Below, in pieces: positions 9,381 to 17,621 of a stretch of 64,000 nucleotides of DNA. The first letter of the stretch is position 1, and the number at the start of each line of letters is the position of its first letter. The position numbers and the translations under genes are program-made. Source of the DNA: Pedobacter sp. BAL39 (GTDB lineage: Bacteria; Bacteroidota; Bacteroidia; Sphingobacteriales; Sphingobacteriaceae). The DNA lies in NCBI RefSeq assembly GCF_000170795.1, contig NZ_ABCM01000001.1, forward strand, positions 248,001 through 312,000, read 5' to 3'. The notes beneath the pieces are model-generated. The model had not been told where the DNA came from. It did no database searches and was given only the letters and a program-made list of their open reading frames with translations.

Positions 9381-9428
9381 AGTATTACAAAGATGAGACC
9401 TGTCTTAATCTTTGTAATACTTTTTTTA
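9381..9428 (+). terminator. Terminator-like hairpin covering the next start codon
   Basis: A perfect 14-base inverted repeat (9381-9394 with 9408-9421) is followed by a run of T to 9427. The loop itself can add a short GAGA/TCTT stem. It lies 23 bases after the hscA stop and looks like an intrinsic terminator, but its left arm contains the first two bases of the ATG of the following gene (9393). Confidence 0.8.
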
Positions 9429-10283
9429 TGTCCTTTTTGCGCCGGTAGCTGGGGCTTCTTCGCACATATGCGCATCAATGAGCTCGCTGTTTTTACGCTT
9501 CCTGAAGGGATGTATACATTTTACAAGCAGAACCGCAGGTACCTTAGGGATCATGCCGTAGACCCCGACAAAAGGCGCTATGCAGACACCTCAGAGGCGG
9601 CCAGACATTACCTGGATGTAGAGCATTATGAGGTTTGCATCGACAGCATCCCGAGAAAGTATCCTGATGCGGTAAAGAAATATGGATTAAAGAAAATGAA
9701 TCAGTCGGGCATTCTTCCATGGCAGATCCAGCAGTCCTACTATAAACTGGTCCGCGCATTCCAGCAGCGGGATTCTGCGAAAATACTGATCTATTCTGCC
9801 TACCTCGGCCATTACCTTTCCGATGCGCAGGTGCCGCTGCACACCACGGCGAACCACGACGGACAGCTGAGCGGGCAACAGGGCATTCATGCATTCTGGG
9901 AGAGCAGGCTGCCGGAGCTTTTCTCTGAAGATTATAACTTCCTGCTGGGCAAGGCGCAATACATTTCCGATCCGCTGGAAGAAGCCTGGAAGATGGTCAG
10001 CAAAACACATTTGCTGGTCGACAGTGTCCTTCAGCTGGATTCAGTATTGAACAGCAGCTTTCCAATATACCGAAAGTACGGATACTCTAAAAGAAAGAAC
10101 AAGGTAGTTAAGCAACATACGGAAGGTTATTCACGGCTCTACCATGATTCCATGAAACACATGGTAGAACGGCAGATGCGTGAAGCCATACGGAAAACCG
10201 GTGCTTACTGGTATTCCGCATGGGTAGATGCAGGTCAGCCTACACTGAAGGGGTTTCCTCTTCCGCCAGTTCCTTCGCCTTGA
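9393..10283 (+). CDS. Secreted zinc-dependent phospholipase C / S1-P1 nuclease-like protein
   Basis: The 296-residue protein has a short hydrophobic signal (residues 1-19) followed by Trp20-Gly-Phe-Phe-Ala-His. A Trp at the mature N-terminus is the zinc-binding residue of the PLC/S1-P1 fold. Further candidate ligands are in RRYADTS, ARHYLDVEHYE and GHYLSDAQVPLH. The signal is needed to expose the Trp, which supports the ATG at 9393 even though that codon is inside a terminator-like hairpin. Substrate, phospholipid or nucleic acid, cannot be decided. The 3' end overlaps the convergent dedA gene by 44 bases. Confidence 0.8.
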   Translation: MRPVLIFVILFLCPFCAGSWGFFAHMRINELAVFTLPEGMYTFYKQNRRYLRDHAVDPDKRRYADTSEAARHYLDVEHYEVCIDSIPRKYPDAVKKYGLKKMNQSGILPWQIQQSYYKLVRAFQQRDSAKILIYSAYLGHYLSDAQVPLHTTANHDGQLSGQQGIHAFWESRLPELFSEDYNFLLGKAQYISDPLEEAWKMVSKTHLLVDSVLQLDSVLNSSFPIYRKYGYSKRKNKVVKQHTEGYSRLYHDSMKHMVERQMREAIRKTGAYWYSAWVDAGQPTLKGFPLPPVPSP

Positions 10284-10914
10284 ATTTGCTTTTTACTGCG
10301 GCAAAGATTACAGGCGCAAAGGTTACTACGGCAATCGTAATGATGACGATGGAGAAGTTGTCACGGACAACAGGAATCTGTCCGAGTAAAAAGCCCGCGA
10401 ATAAAAGACTTCCAATCCAGCCCAAGCCGCCAAGGACATTGTAATAGGTAAACCTTCCAAATGGCATTTTCGCCACACCTGCCACAAAAGGGGCAATGGT
10501 CCTGAAGATGGGCAGGAAGCGGCTGAACATGATGGCCTTTCCGCCATGTTTTTCAAAAAACTGGTGGGATTTATTGTAATATTCGAGTTTGAGTATTTTG
10601 TTGCCTTCTTTGAATACTTTCATACCGAGGAAACTACCCAGCTTATAGTTGAGGCTATTCCCGAGAATGGCTGCCGCACTGAGCAGCGCAAACATCAGCC
10701 AGATCTCCAGACCGGTATTTCCCTTCGCAATCAGCGCACCAACGGCAAATAACATAGAGTCTCCGGGAAGAAAGGGGGTCACTACAAAGCCGGTTTCGGC
10801 AAAAATGATTAAGAAAAGTATCAGGTAGGTCCAGGTTTTGTAATCACTAACCAGCTTCACTAAAGCTTTATCGGTATGCAATATAAAATCTACAAGTTGC
10901 GAGAAAATGTCCAA
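10240..10914 (-). CDS. DedA-family membrane protein (VTT domain)
   Basis: The 224-residue inner-membrane protein has the DedA signatures: ETGFVVTPFLPGDSMLF near residues 40-56, the SRFLPIFRTIAPFVAG block with its conserved Arg and Pro, and a C-terminal hydrophobic helix. DedA proteins are lipid-handling transporters; some act as undecaprenyl-phosphate or phosphatidylethanolamine flippases and others affect membrane potential. Which substrate applies here is unknown. The acidic tail (ELAEEETPSV) overlaps the end of the convergent phospholipase-like gene. Confidence 0.92.
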   Translation of the reverse strand: MDIFSQLVDFILHTDKALVKLVSDYKTWTYLILFLIIFAETGFVVTPFLPGDSMLFAVGALIAKGNTGLEIWLMFALLSAAAILGNSLNYKLGSFLGMKVFKEGNKILKLEYYNKSHQFFEKHGGKAIMFSRFLPIFRTIAPFVAGVAKMPFGRFTYYNVLGGLGWIGSLLFAGFLLGQIPVVRDNFSIVIITIAVVTFAPVIFAAVKSKFKAKELAEEETPSV

Positions 10915-10934
10915 AGTCTTTTAAGTTTAAGCCC

Positions 10935-10978
10935 AAAAATAAAAATATCGCAGCAATAACCGCGATATTTTTATTTTT
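10935..10978 (-). terminator. Intrinsic terminator after DUF4397 lipoprotein
   Basis: A perfect 17-base inverted repeat (10935-10951 with 10962-10978) surrounds a 10-base loop. The stem is capped by GCGATA and ends in A/T runs, giving U-rich 3' ends in both directions. It follows the minus-strand gene ending at 10990. Confidence 0.8.
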
Positions 10979-10989
10979 AGATTGTCATT

Positions 10990-11709
10990 TTAGTTATGAA
11001 CAATGGAATAACCCGTCAGCTCGGTTGCCGTAGTACCACTGTACCAGACGGTATAAGTTTTACCAGCGACAATACCTGGGTTAACATTAGGTGCAGTAAC
11101 GACGCCCGCAGCTGTAGTGGCTGTAGCACTGAACTGAACTCCGGCATCTACCTCATAATATTTTGATACACCTCCAAAAGCTAATGCAGTCTCCAATGCG
11201 GAACCGCCAACCGTAGTAATCGCTATCGAACTAGTGGTTGTTGGAAGAAAGCTGTCAATGTTGATAAACCTGACTTTAGCCTTTCCAGCAGCAGGTGCAC
11301 TGAGATCATCGTTAATACCGGTAGCTAAAACTTTGTTATCCTGTGTCCTATAGTAGAAAAAGGTAACAACATCTCCTATAGCAAGTGTACCAGCATCAGT
11401 AGCATTGCCGGTTGTAGAACCTTGATCTGCAAAAATAAAGTTATTGTAACCTGACGTAATCGTCACGTAGTCTGAAGCAAAACCGTAACTAACAGTCAGT
11501 GAATTCAATTGTTGGCCATTTACATAGAAATTTTGGGGGTTAGACCCTGGCACAGCATTCACATACCTTACTTTGGCCTCTCCGGTTGGCACAGGATCCG
11601 GTTCTTTCAGACAAGAACTTAACACGGCCGTTAATAACACCAATAAAACGACAGGCATCAACCTGAAGGCTGTCGTTCGTTTAAAAAGATCATTTGAAAA
11701 TAGTTTCAT
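10990..11709 (-). CDS. DUF4397 domain lipoprotein
   Basis: The 239-residue protein has a lipoprotein signal with the lipobox LSSC (hydrophobic VVLLVLLTAVLSSC), so it is probably anchored to the cell envelope. The mature part contains two DUF4397-like units, each beginning with a KVRYVNAVPG or KVRFINIDSF strand pattern, rich in Ser/Thr and small residues. The fold is a beta-sandwich of unknown role, common among Bacteroidota surface proteins. It is a single gene, bounded by a terminator on its 3' side. Confidence 0.85.
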   Translation of the reverse strand: MKLFSNDLFKRTTAFRLMPVVLLVLLTAVLSSCLKEPDPVPTGEAKVRYVNAVPGSNPQNFYVNGQQLNSLTVSYGFASDYVTITSGYNNFIFADQGSTTGNATDAGTLAIGDVVTFFYYRTQDNKVLATGINDDLSAPAAGKAKVRFINIDSFLPTTTSSIAITTVGGSALETALAFGGVSKYYEVDAGVQFSATATTAAGVVTAPNVNPGIVAGKTYTVWYSGTTATELTGYSIVHN

Positions 11710-11844
11710 TTTATTAAGGGGGATTATAGAATACTAAATTAAGGTATTATATTCTAAATCAGTAAATAAAGATGAATAACTCACAAAATTAAATTCCATT
11801 TACGAATAGATCCATCCAAGACATTACGATATATCTTCAACAAA

Positions 11845-11883
11845 AATGCCCCTAAGAAAGCACGAAACTCTTTAAGGGCATTG
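11845..11883 (-). terminator. Intrinsic terminator after dnaN
   Basis: On the minus strand AATGCCCTTAAAG pairs imperfectly with CTTTCTTAGGGGCATT, followed by TTTTTG. It starts about 20 bases after the dnaN stop. Confidence 0.7.
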
Positions 11884-11902
11884 TTTATAGTGGGTTTTTA
11901 TA

Positions 11903-13027
11903 CTAGTTGTAATTGTTGAGCATCACCGGCATCACCAGCATCAGGACATTCTCATTTTCGTCATTGGTCTGAGGGATCAGGAGTCCCGCACGGTTAGGTG
12001 TAGACAATTCCAGGGTGACCTCTTCGCCACTCAGGTTGCTGAGCATCTCGATCAGGAAACGTGCATTGAAGCCGATCTCCAGGTCTTCACCTTCATACTG
12101 GCAGCTCAGACGTTCATGAGCCTCATTGGCGAAGTCAAGATCTTCAGAAGAGATGTTCAATTCACTTCCGTTGATTTTTAGACGCACCTGGTGAGTAGTT
12201 TTATTGGCAAAGATGACCACACGACGCAGGGTATTTAAAAACAACGCTCTGTCGATCACCAATTTATTAGGGTTATTCGCAGGAATTACCGCTTCATAAT
12301 CCGGATAGCGCTCATCAATCAAACGGCATACGAGGTTGATGTTATCAAATTTAAAAAAGGCACTTGTGGCATTGTAATCTACGGAAACATTGACATCCGT
12401 AGAAGGCAGCGCTGCTTTTAAAAGCGTCAGTGCTTTTTTCGGAAGGATGAAAGATGAAGATTTATCCCCTTTGCTGTCCATTCTTCTGTACCTCACCAGC
12501 TTGTGTGCATCAGTAGCCACAAAGGTGATGTTTTGTTCTGAAAGCTGGCAGAATACACCAGTCATTGCCGGACGAAGTTCATCGTTACTTACCGCAAAGA
12601 TGGTTTTGGTGATGGCTTCGGTCAATACAGAAGCAGGAAGGTTTACCGAAGAGGCATTTTCCACTACCGGGATTTTTGGAAAGTCATCCCCATTTTCACC
12701 ACTCAGTTTGTATTTTCCATCACCGGCACTGATCTCGATGGAGAAAGAGCTATCGTCGATATTGAAAGATACTGGCTGATCAGGAAGGGTTTTTAAGGTG
12801 TCCAGTAATATTTTGGCCGGCACGGCTACTTTTCCTCCTTCTTTGGATTCTACAGCTAAAGAAGTGGTCATGCTGGTTTGTAAATCAGTAGCAGAGATGG
12901 TCAGACTTCCGTCTTTTATTTCAAAAAGGAAGTTTTCCAGTATTGGCAGAACGGTGCTGCTGCTTGACGCACCATTTACCGTTTGCAAATGTTTTAATAA
13001 CGTTGATGTGGATACAATAAATCTCAT
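11903..13027 (-). CDS. dnaN: DNA polymerase III beta subunit (sliding clamp)
   Basis: The 374-residue clamp keeps polymerase III on DNA and recruits repair factors. It starts MRFIVSTSTLLKHLQ and shows the three-domain clamp pattern, with the first-domain PILENFLFEI, the mid FVATDAHKLVRYR motif and the C-terminal LVMPVMLNNYN, which matches the usual clamp ending. As in many Bacteroidota, dnaN is not beside dnaA; instead it follows gldF-gldG on the same strand. A -7 box (TATTTTTG) lies 20 bases upstream of the ATG. Confidence 0.97.
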   Translation of the reverse strand: MRFIVSTSTLLKHLQTVNGASSSSTVLPILENFLFEIKDGSLTISATDLQTSMTTSLAVESKEGGKVAVPAKILLDTLKTLPDQPVSFNIDDSSFSIEISAGDGKYKLSGENGDDFPKIPVVENASSVNLPASVLTEAITKTIFAVSNDELRPAMTGVFCQLSEQNITFVATDAHKLVRYRRMDSKGDKSSSFILPKKALTLLKAALPSTDVNVSVDYNATSAFFKFDNINLVCRLIDERYPDYEAVIPANNPNKLVIDRALFLNTLRRVVIFANKTTHQVRLKINGSELNISSEDLDFANEAHERLSCQYEGEDLEIGFNARFLIEMLSNLSGEEVTLELSTPNRAGLLIPQTNDENENVLMLVMPVMLNNYN

Positions 13028-13047
13028 AGTATGATCTAGTCAGTTCT

Positions 13048-13055
13048 CAAAAATA
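13048..13055 (-). promoter_or_regulatory. -7 box TATTTTTG for dnaN
   Basis: Minus-strand TATTTTTG fits TAnnTTTG, 20 bases upstream of the dnaN ATG, in the 35-base gap after gldG. Confidence 0.5.
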
Positions 13056-13062
13056 TAAAAAA

Positions 13063-14742
13063 TTACCTTGCATACTTGTGCCTGCGGTAATAATGTTGAA
13101 AAATCGCGAATGATATCAACAATAGCAGCGGGACGCCGCAATTAATTAGCTGCCATTGCATTTTTTCCACACGTAAACGTGCTTTATCCAACAACCTGAT
13201 CTTAACCTCTTTATTCCTCAGCGCGATCAAATTATCGGAATTGGTAAGGTAATCGGCGATGTTAAGCAACAGTGCTTTGTTGCCATAGTTCCTCTGCGTA
13301 TAACGGTCAAATCCCAGCGGGAAAACCGAGCCGTCTTTGCTGCTGATCTGATTTTTAAACACATCCCCATCACCGATCACCACCATCTTGCTGGCTTTGC
13401 CTTGTGCCGGCAGCGTGAAATTACTGTTAATGCCTGCAGGAATACCGCGGTTTAAAAATACCGATGGGAAGCTACCTTCAATCAGCACGCCTATCGCCTT
13501 TTCTGTACTCGCATAATCACGTGGATCGGGCTGTTCTGCAACCATCTGCAGCGAGAGGAGCTTTGGAGCGCTAAAGACCTTGTTGAAAGGGGAAGAGTGC
13601 AGGATGACTGTTTTTGTAAGTCCCCGGACCCCTATCGTGTCTACCGTACTCACAAACTCCCCACGGACGGCATCAATATTTTTGACCAGGTTATGTGCCG
13701 TATCCGGCATCAGCAATGGGTAATATACCCATGGCGCCATCTGGATCTGACCTTGTCCGGGGCCCGCCATGCTCAATGGGATTTCTGTACAGTTCGCATC
13801 GGCAACCAGGTCATAGTTGACTCTTGCCCCATACATGAAAAGCATATCATCGAGGTTCAGTTTTCTATTGAAGGCCAGCTGCTCACCAGAGCCCTTGAGG
13901 CTGTCGAGATCCGCCCCCACCTGGTCGATACACCAGACTACACGCCCGCCGTTCATGACAAAATAATTCAGCTTAAATTTTTGGGCTTCGGAAAACTCCC
14001 GCTGTGGCTTAGCGATCACAAGGAGTTTCAGTTTATCCAATCCAGAGGCATCAATATCATTCAGGTTTACCCGGCCCACCTCATAACTATCTGAGAGGCT
14101 GCTGATGGCATCACTCAGCTGTACATCAGAGAGTTCGCCATTGCCTTCCGTAAATCCGATGCGCGGATGTGAGTTACTCAGTACCTGCTGGATGGCCGCC
14201 GTAAATATATATTCCAGATTCTGGATGGAATTATTGATATTTTCTTCGTAACTGCCTGTAGCGCCCATATTCTGCAGGAGCTTGACCGGCAGCTGTCTCG
14301 TGCCCGCGCTGACCATGGCCATCGGAAAAACCATCTTCTGAGCGAAACCAGCGTCATTTTTAATGTTCAACGTGGTCGGCTCTATTCCAGCCTGATAAAG
14401 CTGGTTAATGATCGTGTCCTGTTCCCCGACAGAATGGCCCGAGATGGGGTCAGTAAAAATCACTTTCAGTTCTTTTCCAGAGTACGCTTTATAATCAGCA
14501 AGCAGGTCTTTTGTCGCATTTCTAAGTCTTTTGAATGCCGCAGGAAGGTCTCCCTCCAAAAAAACGGTAATGGTAATTGGCTGATCTGCCTTTGTCAGAA
14601 TCTCTTTTGATTTAGCGCTTAGTGTAAAACGATGCTCTTTGGTAAAGTCAATCCTTGTGTACCAGTACTGGGCGGCCACATTCAGCAAAACCAGCATCAG
14701 CAAAAAGAGCAATATGCTCACATATTTTGAATATTTTACCAT
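13063..14742 (-). CDS. gldG: Gliding-associated ABC transporter substrate-binding protein GldG
   Basis: The 559-residue protein has an N-terminal membrane anchor (residues 8-25), a long extracytoplasmic region with the FTKEHRFTLSAKSKEIL start and the DPISG block, and a C-terminal membrane helix (VPLLLLISFAIF) before a basic tail. This is the architecture of GldG, an auxiliary subunit of the GldA-GldF-GldG transporter needed for gliding in Flavobacterium. Its start overlaps the end of gldF by 7 bases, so the two are coupled. Transported substrate is unknown in the family. Confidence 0.9.
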   Translation of the reverse strand: MVKYSKYVSILLFLLMLVLLNVAAQYWYTRIDFTKEHRFTLSAKSKEILTKADQPITITVFLEGDLPAAFKRLRNATKDLLADYKAYSGKELKVIFTDPISGHSVGEQDTIINQLYQAGIEPTTLNIKNDAGFAQKMVFPMAMVSAGTRQLPVKLLQNMGATGSYEENINNSIQNLEYIFTAAIQQVLSNSHPRIGFTEGNGELSDVQLSDAISSLSDSYEVGRVNLNDIDASGLDKLKLLVIAKPQREFSEAQKFKLNYFVMNGGRVVWCIDQVGADLDSLKGSGEQLAFNRKLNLDDMLFMYGARVNYDLVADANCTEIPLSMAGPGQGQIQMAPWVYYPLLMPDTAHNLVKNIDAVRGEFVSTVDTIGVRGLTKTVILHSSPFNKVFSAPKLLSLQMVAEQPDPRDYASTEKAIGVLIEGSFPSVFLNRGIPAGINSNFTLPAQGKASKMVVIGDGDVFKNQISSKDGSVFPLGFDRYTQRNYGNKALLLNIADYLTNSDNLIALRNKEVKIRLLDKARLRVEKMQWQLINCGVPLLLLISFAIFQHYYRRHKYAR

Positions 14743-15464
14743 TTCCTGCCTCCGATCACCAATTTTGTTATGCCGAGGAAGACCGCGATGAAACTTATAA
14801 AATAAATAAGGTCTCTGGTATCCAGCACGCCTCTGCTGATGGATTGATAATGCTCATTGACGCTCAGCCCAAGAAATACCTGTTCCAGGTTTCTCCAGGC
14901 AAACACCTGGCTCATGGCATCAAAACCAGTATAGGTAATGAAACAGATGAAAACGGAGAGCGCAAAAGCAATGACCTGGTTTTTGGTGAATGAAGAGGCG
15001 CAGATGCCGACCGACAAAAATGCGGTTCCAAGCAGCAGAAGACCAAGATAGGAGCCTATTACAGCCCCGGTATCGACGTTTCCTACAGGAAAAGCAAGCC
15101 GGGATACAGAAATATAGTAGACGATGGTAGGAACCAATGCAAAAAGCACGACTACAAGGCATGCCAGGTACTTGGCAAAAATGATCTGCCAGTCTGTTAG
15201 CGGCCTTGTTGCCAGCAGAATGTATGTCCCTTCCCTCCTTTCTTCGGCAAAGGACCGCATGGTGATGGCGGGGATCATAAACATAAACAGGAATGGAGCA
15301 AGGCTGAAGAAACCTGTCAGCTCCGCGTAACCATATTCCAGGATGGAGGTATCAGGGAAAAACCATAATAACAATCCACAGGCCAGTAAGAAAACACCGA
15401 TGGTGATGTAGGCCATCATGGAGTTGAGCAGACTGAATAATTCCCTTTTAAATACTGCGTACAT
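14736..15464 (-). CDS. gldF: Gliding-associated ABC transporter permease GldF
   Basis: The 242-residue permease of ABC-2 type has six predicted membrane segments and begins MYAVFKRELFSLLNSMMAYI. The SFAEERREGTYILLATRPLTDWQII motif near residues 70-95 is characteristic of ABC-2 permeases that couple to an ATPase. It pairs with GldG (overlapping genes) and probably with the GldA ATPase encoded 2.2 kb upstream on the same strand. Confidence 0.92.
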   Translation of the reverse strand: MYAVFKRELFSLLNSMMAYITIGVFLLACGLLLWFFPDTSILEYGYAELTGFFSLAPFLFMFMIPAITMRSFAEERREGTYILLATRPLTDWQIIFAKYLACLVVVLFALVPTIVYYISVSRLAFPVGNVDTGAVIGSYLGLLLLGTAFLSVGICASSFTKNQVIAFALSVFICFITYTGFDAMSQVFAWRNLEQVFLGLSVNEHYQSISRGVLDTRDLIYFISFIAVFLGITKLVIGGRKW

Positions 15465-15497
15465 TCATTTCAGTTAATGACGCCGAAGTTAGAAAAA

Positions 15498-16040
15498 TTA
15501 AAAATTATATCCGGCCCTTAGTCCAATAAAAGAATGTGTGCCGCCACTTCTGGCCCAGTTTTCATAACGCACACCAAGCTCTACAGAACTGCTGCCATTT
15601 ACAGGAAACATCAGTCCAGCACCGGGAACATAAACAAATGCTGTTCCCGTTCCATTGCCGTCGGCAGTAGAAATGGAGACTCCTGTCTCCGCTGCAGCAT
15701 ATATATTTTCGGCGATGAAGTATTTCAATCCAGCCTTGATCGGCACAAAACCCTCCCTGTATTTGATGTTCATCAACACGGCCTGTTTGCCATGGAACCG
15801 TAGGAAGCCCACATTTCCGGTGATGCTCAGCCGCTGGCTTAGGGGGTGCTGATAAAAAAGCGAGCCACCAATACCATAATTGGCTACGTCACCAAAACTA
15901 CCTGTCGGGAATGCCACATCAACGCCCAGACCAATTTGAGGAGATGCCAGTGGAACGCCAGTCTGCGCATTTACTTTTCCCCCAAGGCCAGCCAATAGCA
16001 CTACAAATCCAATAAGGAGCTTATTTAATCTCGAAATCAT
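15498..16040 (-). CDS. Outer-membrane beta-barrel protein, paralog 1
   Basis: The 180-residue protein has a signal peptide (GFVVLLAGLGGKVNA, cleavage before QTG). Alternating hydrophobic beta strands end in an aromatic strand with terminal Phe (GLRAGYNF), typical of a small eight-stranded outer-membrane barrel. It is clearly paralogous to the product of 16995-17525: both share FP-x-G-x-FGDV, GGSL-x-YQHP, KYF/RYF-x-AEN and SFIGLR. No function is recognised. It lies 33 bases upstream of gldF but may be independently transcribed. Confidence 0.8.
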   Translation of the reverse strand: MISRLNKLLIGFVVLLAGLGGKVNAQTGVPLASPQIGLGVDVAFPTGSFGDVANYGIGGSLFYQHPLSQRLSITGNVGFLRFHGKQAVLMNIKYREGFVPIKAGLKYFIAENIYAAAETGVSISTADGNGTGTAFVYVPGAGLMFPVNGSSSVELGVRYENWARSGGTHSFIGLRAGYNF

Positions 16041-16376
16041 AGGGCGATATTAGAAATTTAAGTTCAGGAATGCAATATTGCGCTGCAGTTTCAACCTATC
16101 GAGTGGCGATCATCATGTCGATTCCAGGAAAAGCTATACCCTAAACGATGCGTATCACCGGTCCATGTTCGGTCAGGGTTCTGATACTGTTCTGGACACA
16201 CACACATCAAAGAGAGACTAAAGAGAGACTAAACAGAGACCAAACAGAGACAAAAAGCGCGATGTGCCCCTCTTTGGTCTATCTTTTGTTTCTCTTTAGT
16301 CCGGTATTTATTATGCTGCTTTACGGTCAGTGCCAGAACAAAGGCTATGGACAGGCCGAACCTCGACCCCAAGGAT
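16041..16376. other. 336-base gene-free stretch with tandem-repeat hairpin
   Basis: No convincing gene is present. The main content is an array of four 11-base repeats and an imperfect inverted copy of them (16209-16301). A 78-codon plus-strand frame crosses the region but is probably a by-product of the repeats. Confidence 0.7.
16209..16301. repeat. 11-base tandem repeats with imperfect inverted copy
   Basis: Four units follow one another: AAAGAGAGACT twice, AAACAGAGACC, then AAACAGAGAC (16209-16251). Downstream, 16270-16301 is an imperfect reverse complement of 16216-16249; the outer 11 bases pair perfectly (GACTAAAGAGA with TCTCTTTAGTC) and GACC pairs with GGTC further in. The RNA could form a hairpin of about 86 bases. 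Confidence 0.75.
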
Positions 16377-16832
16377 CTACATGATCTTTAGTTCAGCTTC
16401 CAGTTTATCCATATTCTCTTCATTTTTATCTTCAACAAAAGGCCTGATCTTATTACACTCTTCTGCAGTTCTAAAAACCTGTCTGAAAACAACTTTGGTT
16501 GTGTCTGAATCGATTTCTTCAAACGTGACGATGACGTCAAAAAGGGGCTTAGAAATTCTTGTCCAGGCAATCAGGAAAGGTTCTTCGATTCTGGTAAACT
16601 CACATAAATTCTGATAGTTCCCTTTTTCGGGACCGTGCATGGTGAAGTCCCACCTGCCTCCTACCTTAAAGTCGAATTCAAAAAATGTATTGCTGAAACC
16701 GGCCGGCCCCCACCAGTTTTTCAAATGATCTGGGTCAGCCCAGGCCAGGTAAGCCTTCGGCCTTGCTGCATTGACAATCCTGGAAGTCACGATTTCGAGT
16801 TCAGGATGAATGGATGGGATCTCTTTTTCCAT
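16377..16832 (-). CDS. SRPBCC (AHSA1-like) domain protein
   Basis: The 151-residue protein has the helix-grip pattern of the activator-of-Hsp90-ATPase-like group: the ARPKAYLAWADPDHLKNWWGP start with its Trp pair, VGGRWDFTMHGP in the middle strands, and a C-terminal helix containing MDKLEAELK. Such proteins bind hydrophobic ligands or act as stress accessories; the specific ligand is unknown. It sits alone between the two paralogous barrel genes. Confidence 0.88.
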   Translation of the reverse strand: MEKEIPSIHPELEIVTSRIVNAARPKAYLAWADPDHLKNWWGPAGFSNTFFEFDFKVGGRWDFTMHGPEKGNYQNLCEFTRIEEPFLIAWTRISKPLFDVIVTFEEIDSDTTKVVFRQVFRTAEECNKIRPFVEDKNEENMDKLEAELKIM

Positions 16833-16933
16833 GTCTTATGATTTTATATAAAGTTACATATTGAATACTAATTCTTTCAGACAAAACAACATGACTGGAA
16901 TCAGCTTCATTCTGAAACCTGTATCCAACAAAA

Positions 16934-16967
16934 AAAGGGCTGCTCATTGGAAAATGAACAGCCCTTT
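16934..16967 (-). terminator. Intrinsic terminator after barrel paralog 2
   Basis: A 15-base stem with one mismatch (16934-16948 with 16953-16967) and a 4-base loop is followed on the minus strand by a long T run. It lies 28 bases past the stop of the gene at 16995. Confidence 0.85.
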
Positions 16968-16994
16968 CTAAATTTTTAAAAAATATGGCGGATA

Positions 16995-17525
16995 CTACAA
17001 ACCGAAGTTATAAGCCAATCTCAGGCCAATGAAAGAGGAGGTATTGCTATCTGCAGACCAACCTTCATAACGCGCTCCCAATTCAACAGCTCCTTTGTCA
17101 GAAACGGGGAACTCAACACCTACACCAGGAGAATAAGCGAAAGCGGTCGATCCACCATCTTCAGTTGAAAACGCGGCACCAAGCTCACCATTTACAAAAA
17201 TATTTTCAGCAAGAAAATATCTGGCACCTACTTTTACAGGGATTGCTCCGCTATTAACCTTTCCAATGATAGGAAGATCTTTACTTTGAAAATTAATATA
17301 CCCTGCGCTCGCTGTCAGGTTCAGGCTTGGCGCAACCGGGTGTTGATACTGTAACGATCCACCATAACCTAAATTGTAGACATCACCGAAGTTTCCAACT
17401 GGAAAAGCGAATTCTGCACCGATACCTAACTTAGGGCCAGACATGGCTACATCTTTTGTTTGTGCTGAAGCACTTGAGAAAGCGAAAATTCCTGCTATTG
17501 CGGATAATAAAAAGATACGTTTCAT
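16995..17525 (-). CDS. Outer-membrane beta-barrel protein, paralog 2
   Basis: The 176-residue secreted protein has a clear signal peptide (MKRIFLLSAIAGIFAFSSASA, cleavage before QT) and short amphipathic strands ending SFIGLRLAYNFGL. It is paralogous to the product at 15498-16040, sharing the FGDV, YQHPV, RYFLAENIF and ELGARYE motifs. This fits a small outer-membrane barrel. The pair brackets an SRPBCC gene between gldA and gldF, so one copy may derive from local duplication. No ligand or function is recognised. Confidence 0.8.
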   Translation of the reverse strand: MKRIFLLSAIAGIFAFSSASAQTKDVAMSGPKLGIGAEFAFPVGNFGDVYNLGYGGSLQYQHPVAPSLNLTASAGYINFQSKDLPIIGKVNSGAIPVKVGARYFLAENIFVNGELGAAFSTEDGGSTAFAYSPGVGVEFPVSDKGAVELGARYEGWSADSNTSSFIGLRLAYNFGL

Positions 17526-17621
17526 TTTTTTTGGTTTTTGCTGTTTAACGGATAAAATATCCTGAACATCTTAAACAAAAAGTCAGCCAAACCTAAAAAG
17601 TGTTTAACAAAAAACTTATTA

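Noticed and set aside
16209..16251. Possible CRISPR array
   Set aside because: Units are only 11 bases with no spacers and no cas genes nearby.
16148..16384. 78-codon frame across the 11-base repeats
   Set aside because: The repeated KERLNRDQTETK sequence follows from the DNA repeats; period 11 is not a codon multiple and no homology is recognised.
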